Assembly (NCBI GenBank): GCA_914767715.1
Contig: OU612073.1
Span: forward strand, 24,552,001 to 24,616,000
DNA: 64,000 nt
Reading direction: 5' to 3'
DNA from: Membranipora membranacea
Lineage: Eukaryota; Bryozoa; Gymnolaemata; Cheilostomatida; Membraniporidae
Positions 27,201 to 40,140 of the stretch are shown here, piece after piece. Below the pieces are notes generated by a model. That model had not been told where the DNA came from, ran no database searches, and saw nothing but the letters and a program-made list of their open reading frames with translations. Position 1 is the first letter of the stretch; the number at the start of each line of letters is the position of its first letter. Made by a program: the position numbers and the translations under genes.

Positions 27201-30200
27201 TTGTCTGACAAGAAATTCAACTTGGGCGGAATGCAGATGAAGGTGATAGTTGGATGATGCATTGCTAGTTGTCATTGCTGGCAAAGAAATCAGAATAAAA
27301 TACCTGGGACAGCTTGTTGTAATTAGAAAATCTGACATAATAACACAAAATCTAAGACTAGATTATTTTCTCTCTTTGTCAACGTCTTGCATGAACGTAA
27401 CACTAAGAGAAAATTTACCTGAACCGAGTAGTTTGTTCCGTATAACTCTTGATAAACGTCAATGTCTTCCTGATTCTGCAGGTTTTCCATGCAGTCACTG
27501 TGAGGCTCTGCCAATCTCTCAGTTGTTATCTGAGAAAGCAAACCAACAATTTGTTTTAAATATTTTCTCTTTGGAAAACTATTTCTGAGATGAATACTGA
27601 CCTGTACTGTATGAAATTTGTAGATGAGGCCAGAAAGGCGAATCTAGCTCTTAATTCACAAGCAATTGATGCAGCAAACCATCTTACTGACAGATTTTGA
27701 AAGAAAGAGAGGTTTTGCATTGCAAATCCTAAATAATTTGGCATCGCTTCTATTTGCATTGTTAAGATATCCGAAATTTTTGACAAGAAGCAACAGGATC
27801 AAATTAAGCATTTCTCTCTGTCAGGGTCCAATGTCTCAGTGGAGGGTGTTCATGTTGCTGAGCGTGATTGCAAATGGACTGCTGCTCACAATATAAACAG
27901 CAGAATATTGCTTTATATGCACTTTACCTTTTTCACTCCAACGGATGCGTCCGTTCCTGGGGGCAAAGAGAATCCTTCGTCTTCAATGAAAGGCATGGTT
28001 TGAAGGTTATGAATATGCATCCTGATTCCTGCGCTATCTGAGATCTCATGCAGATATTCCTCAGCCTCTATATTCAGCGTCAACATTAGACCTATAATGC
28101 GCAAACATAAACACATTTTTCCCCATTAATCCCAAAATTTGGAATTGCCATCTACCAAAAACGAAACAATCAACACCACTTAACAGACTAGAATGAAAAG
28201 CTGGCTGAGAGAAACAGAAATCCACTCAAACTAATACTCAGATCACAAAAGTGACTTGGTGTTAACCAATAAAACAATTAATTACAAGTGAATGAGGCCT
28301 TACCGTATTGCTTTCCTGATTTATAGGACTGCAGTATGTCAGCATCAGATTTTTTCACTCCTGAGTTGAAGGTGTAGCAATTGCCAAAGATTGGATTGAC
28401 AAAAGTTGTGAACATCTCTGTTCTGAAATTGAAAATGATCAAAAATGATTCACCAAGGTTATCTTCATTCACCTGTGATGTTTTTTTTTTTTACAAAAAA
28501 GGCATTATACGTTGTGATTCACTCACATATTTTTGCATTTGCGGCCTCTGTAGGAACACTCCAGAATGAAATCCTCGATCTGATGTCCTAGTGGAATCTT
28601 AGCAGCAGGTTCCTGAGGAGAAAAGGAAGCCAGTGCCTCGATAAGGTTTTGAGAAATTTCAAATTCTTCTGTCACGTCACCAAGTTGGTCATCTGCTGAT
28701 CTTCAATTAAAAAAACAGCAAACATCTTTTTTTACAGGCTCTTTCAGTGTGTAATGTTTAAATAAATATTATTACATTATTGTGTGTTATGGGTCCTGAT
28801 AATACATTTCTGTCCCTTCACCACACATCACCAACCTGTCCTATATAATTAATTAACAATCACACCTAGGGCAATGGGCCATAATCATGCAACAGAATGA
28901 ATATGATAAAAGACTATGTAGTATGAAACATCAGTTGTTAGGTGACCGCAGTGCATGGACTCAACTGCCTGTGTAAGAGTACTTACCCAATGTTCAGTAC
29001 ACTCTCAATGCTCTCTGAAAAGATACAAGTTATAGTGTGACTATAATACAGCCTTGCAATAAATATTAAAACCGAAAACTTGCAAACAATTATTTCAAAA
29101 ATTCTCTGCGGAATTACATGTCGCAGGGCTGTAAAGGGGGGATTTAGATTTTATTTTTTGTTTTTCTGCAAGGTGTCCTTTGAAAATTGTGGGCAGGGCC
29201 AGGTATGAAGTTAGACTGCTAAAATTATCTATATAACGCACTAGCTAGATCACTCATTTGATCCTTTAAGTTGGAGTCCCCTTAAATCTACCAAGGCAAG
29301 TTCAATTGTGAATGATTCTAGTTCTCCTTTCTTTGTGCAAGGTTGATCACTATTATCTTTTTTTCTCAGCTTGCCCAATTAATTACCCCAACTACTCATT
29401 GTGATGTTTCTATACTACTGTATATTTAATAAAGTGTGGGGGCCAAATCAATTTCCAGTTTCTCTTTACAACTTACAATGTATAACTATCAATCCCTGAG
29501 GTTATATCATGAATCCTAACAGTAGAGTACCTGAGCAGCACACTTTCTCCTAAAAGCACATCATTTTTTGTTACAATAATACAATCAATTTAACAACTGC
29601 CTCTCTTCAATGTTATGATGATATACCTTTCGTAGATCTCGCTGGTGAGGGTAATGGAGGGGGTAGTGTTGTGATTTCACCAATCACATTTCTCATGTCC
29701 TGTGCGGTCGTCTCACTGCATAAGTCGCTTGTCTCACATGTTACTCCTTCATCACACCTGCTGCACATACACGCTTGGTGACCAGTCCAACACAGCACAC
29801 AACTCTCCTCAGAAATCCAGCTCAATCTGCCAATTCCAAACAGTTACAATAAAAATTCATTTTTTGTGTGATGCTCTGTTGCTTTTAATCAACTTAATTC
29901 GACTTTATCGCTAACAGATAATATTGATTAGTGATTACAAGGAACTAATGATATGTTGTATGGTTCAAGGTTGCTTCCAATGTTTGTTTTCTATATTGTC
30001 ATCGACTGATGGCTACTAACTAAAATTTAGTTGGTAGCCATCGGTCGATAACAATCGCTATATCGCAATAATGCTGACAGACATGGGTAACATCCCATTA
30101 ATTATTGCCAAACCTGGATACAGCTAATATGACTTCTACACGGGGTAATAATTTTTAACAAATTGGATTGTGGAGACCTGTATTTTCTATGTATACGTAA

Positions 30201-33194
30201 TATAAGTTTAATTTAGTAAAAATCTTAATTTGTCACCATGACATACTCAGGTAAAGCGGTAGTTGCATTATGTTTGTTCTGGCAGGAGCAACATATACAT
30301 TCTCCTTCACACTCTATTGTCTCTACATTAAAAAATAAAATCATCATTGTCTAAAAATACAATATAATCAAAAGTTCAGTTATTTGTTCATAGAATAATT
30401 GCCTAGGTAATGAATATGTTAACTGAAAGTCCAGCACCTTAAGGCAGCACCTTCTATTTTTTGTTCTGTTGAGCCTTCTGAGATAGTCGGACGATGTCAT
30501 TTAACAGCTAACCGCTCACATATAAACGGTTCCATACAGATTTAGGACCATTAAAACCCAAAATTCAAGAACATTCAGCAATTATATTTATTATTATCAT
30601 TTATGAACTAAGTTAACCAGAGCTCCTAGCCTTTTCAGTTGAGATTTAGTCAACATTCAAATAGTATGCTTATCACCATGAATGATTTTTGATTGTACAA
30701 ATGAACATAACATGAAGTGTTCCATGGTGGCTAGAAATATTCACCCTCAGCTAGCTCAGGTATTAGGCTGGAGGGTCTTTCAATAACAAAGAGTCTTCAT
30801 CAAAATCTGCTAGGCTCTCGCTTCCAAATCACTTAGTCATTGATGGAAATATATACATTATGAGCGAGCGATGAGGGAACGCATCTATCTAATTGAAAGA
30901 CCAAGTGAGTGATAATTTTGAGCGATGTGATAGTGATAACTTGCTTCAGTAAAGCATCAATCTTTTTAAGTGAAAGAACCCCCCCCCCCTCCTGTATAAC
31001 TATTTATGTTCAGCTGCTTTGAATTAGTAATGAAGCTTATCTAGGGATATTTAGGACTTGTTTGAGAGCACAGGGAACCAGATACCTATATCAGCCCAAA
31101 AATACTACAATACTGTAAAGTAAGTTAGTCCAATTGAAATTGCAGTCTGAGATTATCCCTGAATAAATTAGCCTAATAATAACATCGGTATGCTGAGTTA
31201 TTTTGAAAGTTTGAATAAAATATCTTCAATATAAAATAGAGTTATAGTTAAGAGTACTCACCAATCTGGTCGACTTTGCTATAAACTGAATTTCTAAAGG
31301 AGCCACCACATCTGACAGTATTATCACCAGGACATTGCATGTGACAGTCATCCTCAGGTGCTTGCCCATACTTACCGAATGAATTACCACAATAACATTC
31401 TCTACCATTCTGGAGTCCAAATAAGATATAGCCTTCAAAATTTGAAACATAAATCTGTCCGATAATTGTGTTTATGATGTTTGATATTTTGGAGGAGGTT
31501 TCATTGTGATGTTGAAACAAATTCTGTGATAGGTATCCGTAACTACTTGGGTTATCCATAGCTAAGAAATGACATGCAGGAAGGAAACTGTATTGGACAC
31601 CGACAATGTGGCTCACATAGTACATTACTTGGCACACAAAAAGCCGCACATAACACAACCTTAGCTCATTCTTGTGGTCAGAAACAAAATTTATTTTTGT
31701 TCATAGGCTGTGAACTTAGCCGATTTGTTGGCTCTGACTGACTGCCAATCATATCAGAGCTAACACATTGGCCATGTGAATTGGATTCTGAAATATCAGA
31801 GAATTAGCAAGCTGTATGCAACTGGGAAGGAATGTGAAATCTCAGCGGCAAAAGGGAATATGACACAAGTGCCAAAGAAATATTTGTTGAGGTAAGAAAA
31901 AGCGTTGACTGTACTAGTTAAAAACGAAGACAGCTTGCTATAAATAATCCCTCTAAACAAATTGGTTCTTCGAGAAAAGGCTCATTTATTTCTGCAATAC
32001 ATCATTTTCATCAGAAAAGCTTGACTGGGTTATTTGATCTACCATTACTTGCTTAGGCTAGAATGCAAAGGCATTTCCACTCAGTTATCTATTAAGGAGT
32101 TGCAGCTTACAATTAACTACTAGTCAAAGATAGTTATCATTATGTAAAAGTTATGATAATATGTTTATGACTAAATAATACTAATAGCTATCCTTGAGAC
32201 TCACCAGTTTGAAAGCACTGTGTCCCACATTGATATGGATAAGCTACATCTACCATTCTGGAACCATCTATATCTCGAAGAAGTGGAGCATCACTGTAAC
32301 AACCCTCATACTTCACTGTGTAACATACAGATTGAAATCGATATTGAAGGAGGGACATTAATTGCAATAAAAACCACAAAAAAATCAAATGTAATCGATA
32401 TAACTCATCTTATAGAGAATGCTTGCTGCATGGAGCTATATAACAAACCTCTGCTGTCCTCCCATACATTGGGCTCATCAGGTAGCCTGATAATAGGACT
32501 ACTCCTTTTCTCTCTTTCCTTTTCCTCCTCATCACTGTGCTCCTTTCTTATATTCAATGCATTAATAAGTAATGGATACTGGAGGAGCATTGAGCTTCTT
32601 GTCGGGTTTAGGTTACATAGTGTCACTGCAGGGAATGGTAGATCACTCTGCCTCTCTAACCTTGTCACCACATCTACTGGGTGGTCCATGTAGACATTGA
32701 TAATCCCACACAGAGTATATATTGCTATACCCAATAGAGTAAGCACTATCATCATCCAAATAATCTTCTTTATTGGACCTTTAATATGTAATGATAAATA
32801 AAATATCACAAAATCACAGTCAGCTTGTGTGAACAGATTGAAAGTTGTACACATGCGCTACCTGTGGTTCCCAAAAACTAACAGCGAAACTTTGTCCCTC
32901 CCGGTAGTCAATGATGCTATCCATCTTTTTGACCTTCCACTATTGAGTTTATTAGACAGAGAGAAATGTGTGAAATAATACTCAAAGATTTGTAATACAA
33001 ATAGATTAAAACTAACCTCTTGCAGATGAGATATGAGTGGGGCCATGAGCAGTTGTCCTTTCTCGGAACCCGACCCACAAATCAAAGTAGCTGAACTGGG
33101 CTATCGGCTTCCTCTCTTCATCAGGCGGAGAAAGGTAACCATACATTACTCGCCGATTATCACTTCCAGTCTCTTCTGGAGACGCTTGATCCAT
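24236..33194 (-). CDS. DEG/ENaC family sodium channel with WSC ectodomain (intact)
   Basis: Predicted 759-residue subunit in 16 coding exons (minus): 33017-33194, 32449-32778, 32205-32315, 31262-31432, 30247-30322, 29627-29826, 28987-29014, 28527-28700, 28304-28422, 27928-28091, 27419-27529, 25746-25884, 25469-25544, 25086-25198, 24602-24699, 24236-24427. All phases match and the total is 2280 nt. It has TTAHGPTHI before TM1 (about residues 63-89), FPAVT at 108-112, a WSC domain with eight cysteines at 170-263, two Cys-rich exons (264-355), the conserved thumb/palm segments (ILECSYRGRKC, NPIFGNCYTFNSG, GLMLTLNIEAEEY, MPFIEDEGFSLPPG, CYQRAIISQCGC) and TM2 with GGALGLYVGISF. The exon 25469-25544 ends in a GC donor (CAG|GCAAGT); all other donors checked are GT. 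Its 3' end lies 1.6 kb from the start of the next channel gene on the same strand. The ATG at 33194 is the first in the open frame, but related sequence continues upstream. Confidence 0.9.
25553..31518 (+). repeat. Segmental duplication, right copy (parental locus)
   Basis: Partner of 1-5880 and 7651-7672. This copy lies wholly within the intact channel gene, from the intron beside exon 13 to the intron beside the second WSC exon, so it is taken as the source. Differences include 27 extra SINE bases near 26348, extra sequence near 30064-30100 (absent at about 4477), and a longer C-run at 30980-30988. Confidence 0.9.
26079..26477 (+). mobile_element. tRNA-derived SINE (duplicate copy 2, fuller)
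   Basis: Same insertion as at 527-897, carried by the segmental duplication, with the same AATCTGGTGT flanks (26069-26078 and 26478-26487). It has 27 additional bases near 26348-26374. It lies in the intron between exons 12 and 11 of the intact channel gene. Confidence 0.8.
31262..32315 (-). other. WSC domain exon pair of the intact channel gene
   Basis: Exons 32205-32315 (111 nt) and 31262-31432 (171 nt) together encode one WSC domain. The cysteines are spaced as in that family: GCYSD, QCGTQC, ECYCGN, DCHMQC, RCGG. WSC modules are small Cys-rich, putative carbohydrate-binding domains known from yeast wall sensors and polycystin-1. Each exon starts and ends in phase 1, so the pair is a symmetrical cassette. 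The acceptor of the second exon is placed at TTTTGAAG|GC, since this is the site giving the correct phase and the expected GGYILFGLQNG reading. The equivalent exons of the neighbouring gene are 19642-19755 and 18600-18770. Confidence 0.85.
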
Positions 33195-33340
33195 CTGTGT
33201 ATCTGTAGAGCCCTGAATATGTTGTACCTGTATAACATTATTGAGCTCAATCAAATTAAAGTTTTGGGGATTATTGGTTAGAAACTATATGATAGGTTAT
33301 CATGAGAATCTTTAGCTTGGTGACAAAGTTATGCGTGAAC

Positions 33341-33770
33341 ATTTTGGTTTTGATACCGATGTTGTCCGATTTTGACATTTGATTTATGGTTGGAAAGCTA
33401 ATCCAACACTGATTATAAAAATATTGGTTTCAGCAGGATGTTATGCCCTTATTAAGCTGATAACTAATGCATACAAGATGATTTTTCTTCTGGTGCGCAA
33501 TGCCACAGGATTCAGAAATTGCCCCTCATGGGTGGTTTAGAGGCATCATGTAAACACTATGCAGTTGAGAGTCTGATATGAACCATAGTATCTTACCACG
33601 TCGTCCTAAGAAAACCTCCTCAAAGACACTTATCCTGCCTTTTATCAAAATAGAACAATGCAATAACATGACACCATGCTGAAACCACTATTTTCAAAAT
33701 CAGTGATTGATTAGCTTTCCAGTGATATATAAAATGCCGAAATCGGAAAACGGTGGTATCAAAACCTTAA
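33341..33770. mobile_element. Imperfect long inverted repeat (MITE-like) upstream of the intact channel gene
   Basis: The left arm (about 33341-33448, GGTTTTGATACCGATGTTGT, then GGAAAGCTAATCCAACACTG) is repeated as its diverged complement at about 33660-33770 (minus strand GGTTTTGATACCACCGTTTT, then GGAAAGCTAATCAATCACTG). No open frame between them. It lies 150 to 580 bases upstream of the predicted ATG at 33194, so it could contribute to, or interrupt, the promoter. Confidence 0.65.
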
Positions 33771-34241
33771 TTGATTGCCTCTCCTGCCACTTGTTGGAAG
33801 AGTGCATCACAAATAAAAATGCCTTTAGTTTGTTCTGTCTGCAGTGAGAAAGCTAAAAAGTCGAACGGCACCAAGGCTCTTTATAGTGCAGAATTCAACA
33901 CTTGCCGTTGCATATGCTTCATCGATTTGCACCACATCATGTGATGGTTATTTTTCTTTCAATTTTTTCATAACTACTAATGAAGTTTAATTCAAGTTAC
34001 TCCAGCGCCCAGATACACTTTGTTTTAAATGCAGATGTTGAACCTGTTGTATAAAGAGAAGATTTTTAGATCTATTCTGTGAATTTTCCTGGTCAGTTAT
34101 AGACGATGCAAGACAAATCAACCTAGGAGCCCATGCAAATTTTTGAGACATGGGGAAAATGATTTAAAAATGATCAGCAAACATTGACTTTCTCAGAGAT
34201 ATGCTTGTGAGATTGAGACAAAGTAGACCGATCTTCACCAG

Positions 34242-34388
34242 GGCCATGACTGGTTCCCAGGGCCATGACTGGTTCCCAGGCCCTGTATTTTGCTGCTGGG
34301 TCATATTATGCAGATGTTTCTTGCCCAATAGTGATGAAAGCAGGCCTGAATGCGTAGGTTGGCTTCAGGCCTGAATGCGTAGGGTGGC
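34242..34388. repeat. Two neighbouring short tandem duplications
   Basis: A 19-bp unit (GGCCATGACTGGTTCCCAG) occurs at 34242 and 34261. A 25-bp unit starting CAGGCCTGAATGCGTAGG occurs at 34341 and 34366. Confidence 0.8.
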
Positions 34389-34961
34389 GCAGGGGGTTTT
34401 AGATGGAAATATTTATTGCATTAATTATTGCAGCTGGTAATCCGTTGTAAACTTTAAACTAACTTTAACTAAAATTTAATCACACATCCTGAAACGCAAG
34501 AGGCAGATATTCAACATGTTTCACCAGGTATTCACACCAAATCTTTTAAAACAGTTTTAAGAATTCTTTATTGTCAACTTCTACCGAGTGATGAAGGATC
34601 TACTTTGAAAAGAGCCACCCAATGTTCAACTCAGTAGGCGGCGACAAATCATTTGGTTAAGTTTCATTCTGGTTTAGGTTTTGGTTTCTGGCTCTCAGAA
34701 AAGTAGTAGGGCCATCAAAAGGCCCCTTGGGTAACCTATGCATTTGAGCCTGCTTGCATCAATATTTGGGCGAGAAATATCCGCATTGCAGGCCTTACAG
34801 CAGATAAAATGGCTTGTAGGAGTGTCTCCATCTCACTAGTATATCTCTGCAGTGATTATCCGTACATCTTGATTTGTGTACTTGCTAGATGGGAATAGTC
34901 TCACAAACAAGATGATCTGCCGAACAGCAAATCTTCTTGCCATGAATAAAGGGTGGCTATC

Positions 34962-34986
34962 ATTATTATTATTATTATTATTATTA
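34962..34986. repeat. ATT microsatellite
   Basis: About eight ATT units. They create a spurious Leu run in one forward frame. Confidence 0.9.
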
Positions 34987-35658
34987 GTCCCGACCTGGCT
35001 TCAGGTCTCTGGGTTCCATAGAACTCCAGCCTTCCATAACATGAATTTTGGTCTAGCATCTCTGTGTGATATGACCCAAAATATGATCTCATCTATGATC
35101 TCGTCTGATGCACTGATGTACGTGGGTTTGGCTGCCCCTTTAGGACGATTTGATCAGATGATTCTTGTCATGCTCGTTCGTAATATTGAAATGTGGTTAC
35201 AATCTAAAATGCTGAGACTATATCCTGAGCATATATTGCGCAGACTACCATTAGGATCCTTTACTCAAGGATATTGTTACAAAACCTTGTAAATACAGCT
35301 GAAAAAGTTGTGTAAAACAACTCACCATTGTGAAGTGTTGATCTTCTTTACCGCTTACTTCCTATGTGATAAACTTACAGTTTGTCTACTGTCTGGTTAC
35401 TTTGTAATTCAGACTGAGACAAATCAGCTCTGTTAATGTGTACAGAATACCACGGCTATCCACCTGCATGATAATCTAACACAAGAGGAATGTGTGTCAT
35501 ACCTGTCAATGATATACTATCTTTATATTGACATACCACCATGAATATTAGCATCAAAGACCTGTGGAATTTGACTGCGTCAAACACAGCAATATCTGTT
35601 CTGTTTAAAAGGCTGCTAAGCTAAGTGTAAACTACCCTTAGATTATTGTGGAAGGATT

Positions 35659-35730
35659 ACAGGTACTGAACCCGTACACACATGAAGTGTAGTAACAGGT
35701 ACTGAACCCACACACATATGAAGTGTAGTT
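35659..35730. repeat. 36-bp tandem duplication
   Basis: ACAGGTACTGAACCC plus ATGAAGTGTAGT, occurring at 35659 and 35695 with few differences. Confidence 0.8.
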
Positions 35731-38700
35731 AACTCTTTTGTTACTCATAGTATAATATAATGAGTGATCCTGGTCTCTCTTGCAGTGCCACTTTGACCCA
35801 AAGTCAAAACAATTGACCATGTTGCCAACACAATCACTTATCATGAACACATATGGCAGATGTATCTGTTTAATAAAGACATGGTGACAGAAATGACTAT
35901 GACATGTTGCTCTCAGCATTCCCTGTCCACAGCATGAAAAGGAGTGATTGTCATTTTAGGCCGTTGTGCTCGTTTGCATTTGATAGAAAATATTACAACT
36001 GAGCAATGGTATCTTTCTGCAGACCTAGCCTTGCTAATTTGAACTCTACCCAAGAATGGTTCATGCAATCCTTTTGACTGTTTTCGTATGTGTCACAAGT
36101 TCCCGCAGCAATCAGCAATCAGCAATCCTCAAATGCTATGATGAGACGATTGTCATTTGGTCTTTCCCATATCATACTTGATAGTTCTGAAATTTTGTGA
36201 AAAAGATCCTAAACTTGCCTCCCGAGAATGATCTATACTGACAAAATATCTCAAAACTTGCAAAATAAGTTTGAAAATTATTGTTATTCCTTTGACATAG
36301 TATTTCATATCACCTGAGGCACACACTTAATGATATTGATAGCCCATGTCGCAGTGGCTAAGTCTGAAGTAAGTAAAAGTTGACAGCTTCTCAGTTTCTC
36401 AAGTCTCCCACTGCTAGCACATAACTATACTCCTCTATAAGATTAGTCAAATTTGTTTGGTCTGTGAAGATGAAAGTATTTAGATAAAGAATAAATTTAA
36501 TATAACTTATATTGTGACTTGTAAAATACTTATTTCTAAAAAAACAGTTTACCTGATCCACACTTAATTAAATTCACTCCTCGATAATCAACACATGTAT
36601 TTGATTTTTACACCATTCTAATGCCTGCTGTCTCTAAATAATATTGCTTGCTATTTGAAGTCACTGTGCAATTAGGAAATTCATATTTTTTCTTACCACA
36701 ATTATTAACGAGAGCACTTGGAGTAATACTCCATTTTCTGGTTAACCTCCAATAAGTCAGAAATACGATGAGGAGCAGCATGGCAGCAGGGCAAGAACTT
36801 TATAGGTTGCCTCGTTCCCTTAAATAGGCGGAAGATGTAGCACCAGACACACATCACATGCACCCAAATCACCTTTCACACACTAAGCAATACAATAACC
36901 TTAGTAGTGATTTAGGGTGGGATGGTGGAAATAGAGAAAAAAAAACATCTATAGTATTTTCAGTTATTTTATTAATCGGATCGAGAGTTTCCGGCTAATA
37001 GATGAGGTTAAGAAATTAACTCGTTATAAATGCCTGCCACGGTTCTTGATAATGCATGAGCTGAGAAAAGATAACTACAAAATATGAGGCTCAAAGGCTT
37101 TTGGAAATTATTAATATCATGTTTTTATTGAGGTTTTCATATGTATAAGTATGTTATAAACCAAGGAAAAAAAACTTTTTGACCTCATAAACATAACAAC
37201 AAAAAAAAGAAAAAAATTATGACATATTTATACATATATTATTGGATGCGCCATTTTCAATTTCCATTTTTACTATCATATCAATTTTTAATTCAGCTTT
37301 TCTTTTTCTCACCTATTACATTGGAAACTTGGTATGCGTTATAATTTGAAATGCATGATAAAAATCAGTATATATCATACACCAACCAAAAGTACCAAAA
37401 TAAATTACCACCACTCAAAATTCAACCGTATATTGAAACAGAATAATTCACACAATCACAATGATACAGAGAGGCCTGCTGCTATGAGGACTATGTGATT
37501 TAATCACATGTCCTGTCGAGAGATGGCATTATACTCCTAATCTCCCTCCTACTGTCTGGGATCACCATTGTGATTGGTGTATATTTTCCTTTTTGACAAT
37601 AGAGAATGACTACTGAATATTTTCTTGAGTTAACAGGTCAGATAAGGGTCACATAAAGGTCACCTGAATATTCTCTGTACCTCTCTAGTCACATGAGCAC
37701 ATAATGTGTATCACAAAAGTAAACCTGGCTACCATAACAAGTTATCTACACATTGATATTGGTTAGACAACTCTAATAATAAGGTTTCCAATATTTACAG
37801 GAATATGAACTCCTTTTTAGTATTTGTGATTACAATGATTGAAAAGATTCTGACAAAATCAATTTAACCTGTGATTGTATAAGTCAAATATCGGTTTAAG
37901 TACTCTTTGGATGACCTGATCAAGATCAACCATTTACTGTGATTATAAACCCCTAATATTAGGTTGTTACAGCCGCCATTGACTGACCAGGTTCCAAATT
38001 GGTATAACATATTATATATGACTCATATCAATGGATAATATAAAGAAAAAAATAAAAGCAGATGTGTAGCTGCAGGTCTATAGATCTGTAGCAAGCTTGA
38101 TACGCCAGGCGCAAAGGTTGGTAGCTGACTTTGCATGCTATTATAGTTTTCTAGCAATTTTTCACCGCAATGAGTCATTATGGTCAGTTACATGTGGTAC
38201 TTCATCATTGCTAGGAGGTATTGATGTAGCTGAGATCGTTACCCGACACCTCCACTATATGATGTAACTGAAAAGATGTCTTTTTGGTTGATGGTATAGT
38301 TACATTTTTTAGTCTGTTAATGTCCTGTATTTATGCTGCGTGTAATGATTTAGTGTTGTGTCTTGATGGTGAGTTATATTGGGAGAATTCTTATGAGTTG
38401 GATAGTGTGAGATGTTATTAAGGAAAGAGTGAGCTGATAGAATTGCTACTTTTATTCTCGATCACAATATCACAACCGACGATAGTTAGGGGAACATTGC
38501 ATTATATATGATACTCATTAGTGATGCACAGCATTAAAAGGAAACATTATTAACATACCAGGGAAATTAATTGCTCATTATTTTTAACTAACACAATCTA
38601 CTTATAAATCTATCATATGGGTCCGGACATTCCTCTGGTAATGAAACCTTAATTTAAATGTCAATATCCAGATATAACAGTATGACAGCTCACCATTATA

Positions 38701-38817
38701 TAAGTATAATACTGGTTTCCACAAAGTTTATCCTGTGACCATATTTAAATAACGGAGCCAACGAGGTTAATACTTCTAATTGTATTATGTTATCAGGTTG
38801 CCACAAGTTGTCAAACT

Positions 38818-39530
38818 TTGATTGATTGATTGATAGATTGATTTATTACTATCACAAACATTAAATGTTGTGAAAAAAGGATGCATTTACTTTTTCATAA
38901 TCAGAGCTTGCTACTAGTGTATGGAACTTTGGTTTTTTTTAAGAAGAGTCTCATTAAGTGTGATGCACATTTGTCTCAGAAAACAGTCTTTGCCCCATGA
39001 GCTGTGGTATTTAACATGTCTTAAACGGCCAGAAGGGCAACACTCAAGAAAATCGTGTATAAAATGATCTTCATCAGAAAAACGGCACATGATAATGGAT
39101 TTAGTTCTCTGTTTAACAATAGTATCGAGGTCACCTACGTCAAGCCCTAGATTCTTGGCATCATTGAAAACTTTTCTTAGTAATTTCTTGTCTTTAGCAT
39201 ATATGCTAGTGTGCAAAACAGGCAGACAATACATTAAGAGTGAAACTACAAAACTTTTGAACAGCATGGAAGCTAATGGCTTTGAACTCAGATACATAAC
39301 ATTTTTTGCAACATACGTCCTTTGACTTGCTTTACCAGTTATTTTATGCATATAATCTTCGAATCTCAGTCTGTTGTCAATCTCTACACCAAGGTATTTT
39401 ACCTTTTCACAAAACGATATATCGGTGCCATCTAGAGTCAGTTTAGGAGTATCAGGTTTGAGACGTTGAGTAGAGAAAAGCATTCTTATAATCTGCTGTT
39501 TCAGTCTTACAAGAGTGAACAAAGTTATCA
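38818..39530 (-). mobile_element. LINE fragment: C-terminal part of reverse transcriptase and 3' tail
   Basis: Minus-strand open frame 39522-38914 (about 200 residues) with RLKPDTPKLTLDG, KVKYLGVEIDNRLRFEDY, RTYVAKNVMYLSSKPLAS, a LLMYCLPVLHTS segment and a closing Cys/His-containing tail. This is the post-palm region of CR1/Jockey-like reverse transcriptases. The 3' end shows (ATCA)n on the minus strand at about 38820-38850, a tail type common in such LINEs. The polymerase core is missing. Confidence 0.75.
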
Positions 39531-39739
39531 GGACCGTATATCACTCCAGATATCATCTCTGTAGCTGTAAGTACTTAGGCGCAACAATTTTTTTTAGTTA
39601 TTATCATCAAACCTTTATATTTCATTATCTTCAGTGTTTGTTTCTTAAGAGCCTCCTGAAATACAGAGTTACACACCTAGTAATATACAATCCTAAATAC
39701 TTCAATAACAATCACACACCCACTATCTACTGTAAATAA

Positions 39740-40140
39740 CCCTTCACTGACACAATTTTAGAGTTGTAGTTTAACCTGAAGTGGAATGACAGGGCTTGCA
39801 TATATTCATATGTGTAATACATATTCATATATTTATATGTACCCTTATATTCAGATCCATTTTACATCGTGTGTACAATTTGCAACTCTTGACAACCAAA
39901 ATGTGAAGATCAATGAAATCAGGCAAGTACGATCTGAATTGTATTTGTGTTTATCTTGCTGGAGCTGGATGAATCAAATGGTACCGATGAAAAGTGCACC
40001 AAATGTCAAATAGCATTAGATTAACGACGGTCAGTTCGATATAAAACTTATAAAAAATAATTAGAGTAAACATAGTAAATCAATCATTTGCACTTATTTA
40101 AAACTTGCATGTCATGGAAAGTTTGTCAAGAGCATTGACC
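39740..40140 (+). repeat. Diverged duplicate of the flank of the F5/8C exon
   Basis: Several blocks match 46530-47490 in the same order: TTTTAGAGTTGTAGTTT, CATATATTCATATGTG, TTCAGATCC, CAACTCTTGACAA, CAAATAGCATTAGATTAAC and GCACTTATTTAAAACTT. A further match pairs about 40640-40690 with 48585-48640 (GTTACAATCTA with TTCAATTTATTC-like sequence). In the right-hand copy a LINE fragment splits the block. Confidence 0.65.

Larger units (their letters stand above)
33195..38817. other. Gene-poor interval upstream of the intact channel gene
   Basis: Contains the inverted repeat at 33341-33770, two tandem duplications, an ATT microsatellite and AT-rich DNA. Open frames (such as 34876-35292) have no domain signature and start with non-ATG codons. 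No gene is supported. Confidence 0.6.

Noticed and set aside
31462-31658. Minus-strand extension of the second WSC exon frame, giving a 136-residue reading
   Set aside because: Phase and the WSC pattern require the acceptor at 31433-31434; the upstream part is intron that happens to be open.
34876-35292. 138-codon plus-strand frame with a poly-Leu run resembling a signal peptide
   Set aside because: The Leu run is the ATT microsatellite, the start codon is GTG, and no splice context or domain supports it.
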